Shown piece after piece: positions 56,195 through 64,000 of a stretch of DNA of 64,000 nucleotides. Under the pieces are notes generated by a model that made no database searches, was not told where the DNA came from, and saw nothing but the letters and a program-made list of their open reading frames with translations. Origin of the DNA: Candidatus Izemoplasma sp. (GTDB taxonomy: Bacteria > Bacillota_I > Bacilli_A > Izemoplasmatales > Izemoplasmataceae); NCBI GenBank assembly GCA_029939945.1, contig JAOZRX010000002.1:1-64000 (forward strand), written 5' to 3'. The position numbers and the translations under genes are program-made. The stretch's first letter is position 1; each line of letters opens with the position of its first letter.

Positions 56195-56620
56195 ATGGAA
56201 GAAGAAAATATTAGAATATCCTTAAACAAATTTCTAAAAATGTACTTTGATTCTTGTAAAGAAGTATACAATGAGATCAATTTTAGCAGGATTACTGGTA
56301 AACAATTTAAGTATTTAAAAGAGATTCATTCAAAAGGAGAAGCAACGCTAACCGAACTTGCTACAACGTTTAATGTGTCTAAACCTACTATGAATGAATT
56401 CATAAATAAGTTTTTGGAATCTAAAATTGTAAAGAAGAGAAAATGTGTTGAAGATAAAAGAGTTAGTTACATATCTTTGACCGATATTGGAGTAACTTTG
56501 GCAACTACAAATATATTAGAAAGTAAAAGAGCGACTGAGAAGATTATGAACAAACTAAATGAAGAAGAATCAAAAGCACTAATGCAGTTATTTAATAAAT
56601 TTGGAGTTGATGAACAATGA
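56195..56620 (+). CDS. MarR-family transcriptional regulator
   Basis: wHTH 'ATLTELATTFNVSKPTMNEFINKFLESKIVKKRKCVEDKRVSYISLTDIG'. Confidence 0.88.
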   Translation: MEEENIRISLNKFLKMYFDSCKEVYNEINFSRITGKQFKYLKEIHSKGEATLTELATTFNVSKPTMNEFINKFLESKIVKKRKCVEDKRVSYISLTDIGVTLATTNILESKRATEKIMNKLNEEESKALMQLFNKFGVDEQ

Positions 56621-58380
56621 TATTTGGGAAGACAGTTAATAAGTATTACTTAAAATATTTTCACTTATTTCTTATGGGATTTATTGCTTTAATCTTTGTG
56701 GATTATTTTCAACTAGAAATTCCAGAATTAACTGGTAATTTTATAGACGGATTAGTAAATGGAGAACTAGATAAAGCAGGTATTTGGGACTTTGTTGAAA
56801 TAATTGCTGGGTATGTAGCAATTATATTAGTTGGTCGATTTGCTTGGAGATTATTCATTTTTGGTGCATCTAGAAGAGTAGATTATGGACTAAGAAATGA
56901 AATGTTTTTACATGCTGAAAAATTATCAAATAGTTTTTATGCGAAAAATAAAATTGGTGGGTTAATGGCTTATTTTACAAATGATTTAGAAGCTGTTAGA
57001 AGAGCAGTAGGTCCGGGAATGATAATGTTTGTAGATGCAGTATTCCTTGGTGGACTTGCCTTTTACCATATGTTTAATCTAGATGTTAGATTAACACTAT
57101 ATTCTGGTATACCTTTGATTTTTATTGCTCTATTAGGAGCTTATATAGGAAATAAAATGCGAAAGAAATTTAAAGAAGCTCAAAAAGCTTTTGAAGATTT
57201 AAGTGATTTCACAAATGAAAATTTATCTGGAATTAGCGTTGTTAAAGCTTTCGTTAGAGAAAAAACAGAAATTAATGAATTTTTAAAAGTCAATAAAATT
57301 GCAAAAACTAAAAATGTTGAATACGTTAAAATGCAAACAATATTACAAGTAATAATTAGAATGATTATAAGTATTATTTTCTTAGTAATATTATCATATG
57401 GTGGATATTTAGTTAAATCTACTGCTGGAACAGCAAACGAATTCAGCATTGGTAACTTAACAGAGTTCTTGATGCTTTTTAGTGCTCTAATATGGCCAAT
57501 GATGGCGTTAGCAATGATTATAAATGTTAGAAGTAGAGGTAAAGCCTCTCTTGAAAGAATAGAACATATACTTAATGAAGAAATTGATGTATTTGATGAT
57601 GATGTTGTTGATGTAGATGAAATTGAAGGGAATATTAAATTTGATAATTTATCATTTAAATATCCTGATGGAACTGAAAATGCACTTCATAATATTAGTT
57701 TCGAAATAAAGGCAGGAGAAACTATTGGAATATTAGGAAGAACAGGTAGTGGTAAAACTAGTATAGTTGATCTGTTGTTGAGAATATACAATGTTGAAAA
57801 GAATCAATTATTTATTGATGGAATAGACATTATGAATTTACCACTTAAAACAGTAAGAGAAAACATTGGTTATGTTCCTCAAGATGGCTTCTTGTTTTCA
57901 GATTCAATTGAAAACAATATATCTTTAGGTCTTCAAAAGAGAGTTGATGTATTTCAAAAAATACAAGCAGCAGCAAAACTAAGCGATGTGCATGATAATA
58001 TAATTGATTTTGAAGAAGGATATGAAACAGTTATTGGAGAAAGAGGAGTAACCTTAAGTGGAGGCCAAAGACAGCGAGTTAGTATTGCTAGAGCTCTTAT
58101 AAAAGATCCGTCAATACTAATAATGGATGATAGTATTTCAGCTGTTGACACAAAAACTGAAGAAACAATACTAAATAATTTAAGAGCTGTTAGAAATGGG
58201 AAAACAACTTTAATTATTGCTCATAGAATAAGTACGATTAAAGATGCAGATAAAATTATTATTGTCAACGAAGGAAAAGTGATTGATACAGGAACACATC
58301 AGGAATTAATGAACAGATGCAACTTCTATAAAGACATGGTGGAACGTCAAAGACTCGAAGAAGAAGTGGAGGTGGCATAA
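56617..58380 (+). CDS. ABC exporter half-transporter (TMD-NBD), subunit 1
   Basis: GILGRTGSGKTSIVDLLLRIY, LSGGQRQRVSIARALIKDPSILIMDDSISAVDTKTE. Confidence 0.92.
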   Translation: MIFGKTVNKYYLKYFHLFLMGFIALIFVDYFQLEIPELTGNFIDGLVNGELDKAGIWDFVEIIAGYVAIILVGRFAWRLFIFGASRRVDYGLRNEMFLHAEKLSNSFYAKNKIGGLMAYFTNDLEAVRRAVGPGMIMFVDAVFLGGLAFYHMFNLDVRLTLYSGIPLIFIALLGAYIGNKMRKKFKEAQKAFEDLSDFTNENLSGISVVKAFVREKTEINEFLKVNKIAKTKNVEYVKMQTILQVIIRMIISIIFLVILSYGGYLVKSTAGTANEFSIGNLTEFLMLFSALIWPMMALAMIINVRSRGKASLERIEHILNEEIDVFDDDVVDVDEIEGNIKFDNLSFKYPDGTENALHNISFEIKAGETIGILGRTGSGKTSIVDLLLRIYNVEKNQLFIDGIDIMNLPLKTVRENIGYVPQDGFLFSDSIENNISLGLQKRVDVFQKIQAAAKLSDVHDNIIDFEEGYETVIGERGVTLSGGQRQRVSIARALIKDPSILIMDDSISAVDTKTEETILNNLRAVRNGKTTLIIAHRISTIKDADKIIIVNEGKVIDTGTHQELMNRCNFYKDMVERQRLEEEVEVA

Positions 58381-60155
58381 TGAAGAATATTGATGAAGAA
58401 AAAAGACAATATACGATGAAAGATGGAGACATAATTAAACGATTACTTGCTTATGCTAAACCATATATTCTTCAATTTATAATAATTTCAATATTAATGA
58501 CAGTCAGTGTTGTATTAGGGTTACTTGGACCTTATTTAATTGGGCGAAGCATGGATATTATTAATCAATCCGATATTGACCTACACGACTTAAATTTAAC
58601 ACTTAGTTTCTTTGGATTATCTATTGTACTTAGCAGTGTGTTTAATTATGCACAAACAATTATGCTTCAAAGAACTGGTCAAAGTATTATTTACAATATT
58701 AGAGAAGAAATTTTTACTCATCTTGAGTATCATGATATTAATTATTTACATAATACTCCAATTGGTGCTCTAGTAACAAGAGTAACAAACGATACTAATA
58801 CATTAAATGAGATGTATACTAGCGTAATTGTAAGTGTATTCAAGAATATCTTGATGATATTCGGAATTATCATAGCAATGTTTTTATTGAATGTTCAATT
58901 AACATTATTTGTATTAACAGTGATACCGTTTATTATTTTATTTTCCTTTATTTTTAGAAGGTTCTCAAGAAAAGCATACCGTCAAGTAAGGGCTAACCTT
59001 TCAAAAGTGAATGCTTTCTTAGCAGAACATTTATCTGGAATGAAAATAATTCAAATATTTAATCAAGAAGATTTGAAATTTAAAGAATTCGATCGAAGAA
59101 ATACTCGATTAAAGAAATCTTATTATAAGCAAATACTTATATTTGGGATATACCGTCCGACAATGTACTTCCTTTATATGGCAGCAACAGTTATTGTATA
59201 CTTTAATGGGGGATTAAGTGTGATTGAGGGAGTAATGACTATTGGTATATTAATTAGTTTCCAACATTATCTTGGTAGATTTTTCGAACCAATTCAGCAA
59301 CTTGCAGAACAATTCAATATTTTACAATCAGCTTTTGCTTCAAGTGAAAGAATATTTGGGATTCTAGACAGTAATCCAGAAATAAATGATATTGAAGATG
59401 CTGTTGAATTTTCAGATATGAAGGGAGAAATAGAATTTAGAAATGTTTGGTTTGCATATATTGAAAACCAATGGATTCTAAAAGATGTTTCCTTTAAGGT
59501 TGCAGCTAAAGAAAGTGTTGCTTTCGTGGGAGCTACAGGAGCTGGAAAAACAACTATATTGGCCTTAATTACAAGAAATTACGATATTCAAAAGGGTCAA
59601 ATATTGATTGATGGAGTAGATATTAGAAATATCAAAAAACAGAGTTTAAGACAATATATCGGTCAAATGTTACAAGATGTATTTATGTTTAGTGGTACAA
59701 TTGAATCGAATATTAAACTTAGAAATGATGATATAAGTGACGAAAAGATGATCCAAGCTTGTAAGTATGTTAATGCAAATCATTTTATCGAAAAATTGGA
59801 GAATCAGTATAATGAAAGAGTAAGAGAAAGAGGAAATAACTTTTCAACTGGGCAAAGACAATTACTTTCTTTTGCAAGAACAATAGTTCATGACCCTAAA
59901 GTTATGATTTTAGATGAAGCTACTAGTAATATCGATACTGAAACTGAGCAATTAATCCAAGAATCCCTTACAAAAATGATGAGCATTGGTACGATGTTGA
60001 TTGTTGCACATCGTTTATCAACAATTCAACATGTTGATAAAATAATTGTATTAAGCAAAGGTGAAATTATTGAACAAGGATCTCATCAAGAATTACTGAA
60101 AAACAAAAAGCACTATTATAGTTTGTATCGATTACAATATCAAAATAAAGACTAA
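58380..60155 (+). CDS. ABC exporter half-transporter (TMD-NBD), subunit 2
   Basis: GATGAGKTTILALITRNY, FSTGQRQLLSFARTIVHDPKVMILDEATSNIDTETE; overlaps upstream gene by 1 nt. Confidence 0.92.
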   Translation: MKNIDEEKRQYTMKDGDIIKRLLAYAKPYILQFIIISILMTVSVVLGLLGPYLIGRSMDIINQSDIDLHDLNLTLSFFGLSIVLSSVFNYAQTIMLQRTGQSIIYNIREEIFTHLEYHDINYLHNTPIGALVTRVTNDTNTLNEMYTSVIVSVFKNILMIFGIIIAMFLLNVQLTLFVLTVIPFIILFSFIFRRFSRKAYRQVRANLSKVNAFLAEHLSGMKIIQIFNQEDLKFKEFDRRNTRLKKSYYKQILIFGIYRPTMYFLYMAATVIVYFNGGLSVIEGVMTIGILISFQHYLGRFFEPIQQLAEQFNILQSAFASSERIFGILDSNPEINDIEDAVEFSDMKGEIEFRNVWFAYIENQWILKDVSFKVAAKESVAFVGATGAGKTTILALITRNYDIQKGQILIDGVDIRNIKKQSLRQYIGQMLQDVFMFSGTIESNIKLRNDDISDEKMIQACKYVNANHFIEKLENQYNERVRERGNNFSTGQRQLLSFARTIVHDPKVMILDEATSNIDTETEQLIQESLTKMMSIGTMLIVAHRLSTIQHVDKIIVLSKGEIIEQGSHQELLKNKKHYYSLYRLQYQNKD

Positions 60156-60181
60156 ATTGTATAAACATCTGAGGTGATAAA

Positions 60182-60607
60182 GTGAAAGAAGATAAAAACT
60201 TGCCTGTTCAATTTAATGAACGAATACATGCATCTAGTATTGATTATGGTGTTGTCTTTTTAAGTGTGATAATAGTTATATTTATGCAATTTGATCCAAT
60301 ATATAAATACCTAATAATACTTTTGGTATGGTATTTAATGAATGTTTTTCCTTCATTTTTTAAAAAAGGAATAACCTTAGGTAAAATTAATTCAGGTACG
60401 ATAGTAGTAGATGAAAATAATAATAGTGTTACCTTAAGTACAATACATTTAAGATCGTTTTTCATCTTAATTTGTGGGTTTATTACTGTTGGATTCTATT
60501 TCATAATTGCTTTCATTTTACTGAATAAAAGGAATGATAAAAGAAGTATTCATGATTTAATATTTAAAACAAAAGTTGTATATAAAAATTCTCGAATTAG
60601 TGGTTAA
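60182..60607 (+). CDS. RDD-family membrane protein
   Basis: RIHASSIDYGVVFLSVIIV ... KKGITLGKI ... KRNDKRSIHDLIFKTKVVY. Confidence 0.75.
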   Translation: MKEDKNLPVQFNERIHASSIDYGVVFLSVIIVIFMQFDPIYKYLIILLVWYLMNVFPSFFKKGITLGKINSGTIVVDENNNSVTLSTIHLRSFFILICGFITVGFYFIIAFILLNKRNDKRSIHDLIFKTKVVYKNSRISG

Positions 60608-60637
60608 TAATTAATTCTTTGTAAAGAGGTGAATAGA

Positions 60638-61873
60638 ATGAATTTCGAAGCGTTTGATTGTGTCGTTATTGGCTCTGGTCCAGCCGGACTTATGGCTGCT
60701 AATATATTGGAAAAAAACAATTTAAACTATTTATTATTAGATAAAAATAACTTCGCAGGAAGAAAACTATTAATTACTGGTGGAAAAAGATGTAATGTAA
60801 CAAATATCTATAATCCAAAAGAATTTATTGACGAACTTAAATTTAAACATAGAAGATTCCTCTACAGTACGTTAAGCAAATATGGAACACAGGAAATATT
60901 GGAGTTTTTCAATGAAAACAATGTTGAATTAGCATTAGAAAAGAAATATCAATACTTTCCTAAAAGCTCTAAAAGTAGCGATATTTTGAATGCTTTACTT
61001 GAAAATATTGACCAAAGAAAAATATTACTAAATACTACTGTCACGGATATAACAAAAGAAAACAATAGTTTTATTATCGAGACAAATCAAAAAGACTACA
61101 TTACAAGAAATGTGATTTTAGCAACCGGATCAAAAAGTTATCCTAAAACGGGTAGTACTGGAGATGGAATTATATTTTCTAAAAATCTCGGGCATTCATT
61201 TACACCGTTTTATCCAGCTGAAACGCACGTTTATAGTGAACAAGTAAAAAAAGACAAAGAATTTCTTCAAGGAATTTCTCTTTTAGACTGTGAAGTAACA
61301 ATAAAAGGTGAAAAGAAAGCTTATAGTGGTGGAGTAATATTTACTCACTTTGGATTAAGCGGGCCTCTAATTCAAAACATATCTGAATTAATATATTTTA
61401 ATTTACAAAATAATGAAACTGAGTTGTTAATAAGATTAACCACAAAGAATATTACTGAAATTTTGGAGTATTTTGAAGCAAAAGAGAATCAAAAAGCAAG
61501 AGTTATCAGAATAGTTGAAAAGTTAACAATAAAAAGATTAGCTAGATTCATTCTTAAAATATCAAATATAGATGAAACAAAACTAGTTGCGAATATATCA
61601 AAGAAAGAGAAACAAACTCTCATTGAAAATTTATTAAGATTTACTGTAAAAATAGATCGAGTAGAAAATATTAGTAATTCATTTGTTAATGGTGGAGGAA
61701 TCAAGACTTCTGAAGTTAATCCAAAAACTATGGAATCTAAATTAGTTGATGGATTATTCTTTGCAGGAGAATTACTAGATATTCACGGACCAATTGGTGG
61801 ATTCAATATTACAATGGCCTTATCAACAGGTTATACTGCAGCAAGTAGCATAAGGAGGAAAGATAATGCCTGA
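60638..61873 (+). CDS. NAD(P)/FAD-dependent oxidoreductase (HI0933/YhiN/BaiN family)
   Basis: CVVIGSGPAGLMAANILE, GRKLLITGGKRCNVTN, HFGLSGPLI, LFFAGELLDIHGPIGGFNITMALSTGYTA. Confidence 0.93.
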   Translation: MNFEAFDCVVIGSGPAGLMAANILEKNNLNYLLLDKNNFAGRKLLITGGKRCNVTNIYNPKEFIDELKFKHRRFLYSTLSKYGTQEILEFFNENNVELALEKKYQYFPKSSKSSDILNALLENIDQRKILLNTTVTDITKENNSFIIETNQKDYITRNVILATGSKSYPKTGSTGDGIIFSKNLGHSFTPFYPAETHVYSEQVKKDKEFLQGISLLDCEVTIKGEKKAYSGGVIFTHFGLSGPLIQNISELIYFNLQNNETELLIRLTTKNITEILEYFEAKENQKARVIRIVEKLTIKRLARFILKISNIDETKLVANISKKEKQTLIENLLRFTVKIDRVENISNSFVNGGGIKTSEVNPKTMESKLVDGLFFAGELLDIHGPIGGFNITMALSTGYTAASSIRRKDNA

Positions 61874-62660
61874 ACTTCCTGAAATATACAATATTAGTGA
61901 ACAACTAAATAAAGAAATCGTTGGACTAGTAATTACTAATTCTACAATTTTTCAAGAAAAATCAATAAATATAAAAACAAAAGATTTTAATAATTCTATA
62001 ATAAATCAAGAGATATTTAATGTTACTTCTAGAGGTAAATGGGTTTTCATAACTTTCAAATCTTTAGACAAATTGTTTATAAATTTAGGAATGGGTGGAG
62101 ATTTACTATATACAACAGAAATTCCAAAGAAAAAACACCAAGCAATCATCAATTTTGATAATGGATATTTGCTTTCGTTTAGATTTTGGTGGTTTGGGTA
62201 TATTCACTTTGTTAAAAAGGGTGAAACTCATCACATGACAAACAAACTCGGTATAGACATATTTAGAGATAATATAACTAAAAAAGAGTTTCTAACACTA
62301 GTAAAAGCTAGAAGGGGTTCATTAAAATCATTTTTGTTAAATCAAAAAAACATTGCTGGAATAGGTAATTACTATATCCATGATTTATTATTTAAATCTA
62401 AGATTAACCCATTAAAGAAAATTCCTGAAGTCTCAACTAGAAAACTAGGAATGCTTTACAATGTAATTCTGAGTGAGTTTGAGGACTCTATTTCTAAAAG
62501 AGGAGCTCATTATGAACTAGATATTTATAATCAAAAAGGGTTATTCCAAGCTAATAATGTAGCATATAAAGAAGGAGAACTTTGTTTGTGTGGAACTAAA
62601 ATAAAAAAAGTGAAGACAGGATCAACTTCTTCATATTACTGTCCTAGATGTCAAAAATAG
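61866..62660 (+). CDS. mutM: Fpg/Nei-family DNA glycosylase (formamidopyrimidine-DNA glycosylase-like)
   Basis: N-terminal MPELPE catalytic motif; NQKNIAGIGNYYIHDLLFKSKINPLK; C-terminal zinc finger CLCG...YYCPRCQK. Confidence 0.88.
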   Translation: MPELPEIYNISEQLNKEIVGLVITNSTIFQEKSINIKTKDFNNSIINQEIFNVTSRGKWVFITFKSLDKLFINLGMGGDLLYTTEIPKKKHQAIINFDNGYLLSFRFWWFGYIHFVKKGETHHMTNKLGIDIFRDNITKKEFLTLVKARRGSLKSFLLNQKNIAGIGNYYIHDLLFKSKINPLKKIPEVSTRKLGMLYNVILSEFEDSISKRGAHYELDIYNQKGLFQANNVAYKEGELCLCGTKIKKVKTGSTSSYYCPRCQK

Positions 62661-62715
62661 TGTATTTAAATCTTTATTAAAAATATAGAATGATATAATT
62701 ATATGAGGTGAAAAA

Positions 62716-63540
62716 ATGAAAACAGTAAAATTAAATAATAATCTAGAAATGCCTATTGTTGGATTAGGAACATGGTTGAGTAAACCAAAAGATGTTTATA
62801 ATGCAGTATTAATAGCATTAAAGAATGGATATAGACATATAGATACTGCAATGATCTATAATAATGAGGAATTTATTGGTAAGGCAATAAAAGATTCAGG
62901 AGTTAAAAGAGAAGATATTTTTATAACAACAAAACTATGGAATACAGATCAAGGTTACGAGAAGACACTTAAAGCATTTGATGTATCACTTAAAAAACTT
63001 GGCCTTGAATATATTGATTTATATTTAATTCACTGGTTCAAAGGATATGATAAAGCAGTTGAAAGCTATAAAGCAATGGAAGAAATATACAAAAATGGAA
63101 AAGCAAAAGCAATTGGAGTAAGCAATTATAATATTCATCATTTAATGAATATACTAAATAATTGTGAAATAACTCCAATGGTTAATCAAGTAGAAACACA
63201 CGTTACACTGCAAAATCATTTTCTTCATCAATTTTGCAAGGACAACAATATTCAACTAGAAGCATATGCTCCATTAATGAGCTTTAGAATTCCACAATTA
63301 TTAGAAAATAAAGTTATGATTGAAGTTGCAAAAAAATATGATAGAACCGTTCCTCAAATAGCGATAAGATGGCTTATTGAAAGAGGCATAGTTGTTATAC
63401 CAAAGTCAGTAACTGAGTCGAGAATTATCGCAAATTACAATGTATTTGATTTTAGTCTTGATGAAGATGATATGCAAGCAATAAGAAAGGTTAATACAGG
63501 AAGAAAAATCTTCACTGAATATGACAATGTTGATTACTAA
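62716..63540 (+). CDS. Aldo/keto reductase
   Basis: MPIVGLGTWLSKPKDV, GYRHIDTAMIYNNEEFIGKAI, YIDLYLIHWF, IGVSNYNIHHL, VIPKSV. Confidence 0.93.
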   Translation: MKTVKLNNNLEMPIVGLGTWLSKPKDVYNAVLIALKNGYRHIDTAMIYNNEEFIGKAIKDSGVKREDIFITTKLWNTDQGYEKTLKAFDVSLKKLGLEYIDLYLIHWFKGYDKAVESYKAMEEIYKNGKAKAIGVSNYNIHHLMNILNNCEITPMVNQVETHVTLQNHFLHQFCKDNNIQLEAYAPLMSFRIPQLLENKVMIEVAKKYDRTVPQIAIRWLIERGIVVIPKSVTESRIIANYNVFDFSLDEDDMQAIRKVNTGRKIFTEYDNVDY

Positions 63541-63559
63541 CAGTTAGAATAATGATAAT

Positions 63560-63590
63560 AAAAAAAGGTTATGAATTCATAACCTTTTTA
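63560..63590. terminator. Bidirectional terminator
   Basis: AAAAAAGGTTATGA-ATTCATAACCTTTTT palindrome. Confidence 0.75.
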
Positions 63591-64000
63591 ATAGCCAATA
63601 TAATTTAAATTATCTCTTAATATCTTAGCTGACATTTTGAGTTTTTCTTTTTCTTCATTATTTAGTTCTAACCAGACAACATGATGAACTCCATCTCTGT
63701 TTAATACAGCAGGTAGTCCAATATAAACATCATCAATACATTCATACTTCCCACCATTCAAAACTGAAATAGGCATAATTCTATTTTCATTATTGAAGAT
63801 AGCAGAAGTAATTCTAACTAGTGCCATTCCAACGCCATAATAAGTAGCTTTCTTTCTCTTAATTATCTCATAAGCTGCATCTCTAACTTTGATATAGATA
63901 TTATCTAGATCTTCAAAATTAATTTCATCCATTGTATTAATAACATCTTTCATTGGTTTTGCTCCTACATTTGAATTAGACCAACAAACAAACTCACTAT
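63588..64000 (-). CDS. ldh: L-lactate dehydrogenase, C-terminal part (5' end outside window)
   Basis: The minus frame continues past the listed ATG to the window edge and reads SEFVCWSNSNVGAKPMKDVINTMDEINFEDLDNIYIKVRDAAYEIIKRKKATYYGVGMALVRI. Confidence 0.88.
   Translation of the reverse strand, partial: SEFVCWSNSNVGAKPMKDVINTMDEINFEDLDNIYIKVRDAAYEIIKRKKATYYGVGMALVRITSAIFNNENRIMPISVLNGGKYECIDDVYIGLPAVLNRDGVHHVVWLELNNEEKEKLKMSAKILRDNLNYIGY

Noticed and set aside
57180-57449. 89-aa minus-strand ORF
   Set aside because: Antisense to ABC exporter TM region; hydrophobic shadow ORF.
1-64000. CRISPR arrays, tRNA/rRNA genes, transposases, phage modules, restriction-modification or toxin-antitoxin systems
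   Set aside because: None recognised by eye on either strand. The XRE/membrane pair at 11118-11748 was considered as a toxin-antitoxin system but fits a regulator/membrane-protein pair better.

Overview
This is an AT-rich bacterial chromosomal segment. It uses genetic code 11: TGA is a stop, for example at 3475, 38975 and 43868. The look is low-GC Firmicutes or free-living Tenericutes-related, but that taxonomic impression is inference only. The window holds about 40 supportable CDSs. I saw no rRNA, tRNA, CRISPR array or transposase. Main blocks: (1) the distal part of an anaerobic purine-catabolism locus (YgfK-like, three-subunit xanthine dehydrogenase, adenine deaminase, threonine-synthase-like PLP enzyme, guanine deaminase, NCS2 permease), with a 41-codon relic of a carbamoyltransferase inside it; (2) two paralogous bicistronic cassettes of fused ATPase/permease ABC proteins, both preceded by the same CAACT-N3-AGTTG inverted repeat; (3) a 2043-aa acidic lipoprotein made of about 18 degenerate ~110-aa repeats, in which cysteines occur in pairs or not at all; (4) a serC-serA-[DUF1015::glutamate dehydrogenase fusion]-ilvE operon; (5) a buk-ptb-pckA operon with a perfect cre-like site between its -35 and -10; (6) an isoprenylcysteine-methyltransferase-like / GH3 / GGDEF-HD-GYP operon; (7) two paralogous small Arg/Gly-rich proteins, each with a consensus promoter and a (GA)n leader; (8) a MarR plus heterodimeric ABC exporter operon, a flavodiiron protein, a DNA glycosylase, an aldo/keto reductase and a partial L-lactate dehydrogenase. 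The most novel-looking items are the giant repeat lipoprotein, the DUF1015-GDH fusion, the RG-rich paralog pair and the methyltransferase/GH3/c-di-GMP operon. All functional calls come from reading the sequence; no database search was run.
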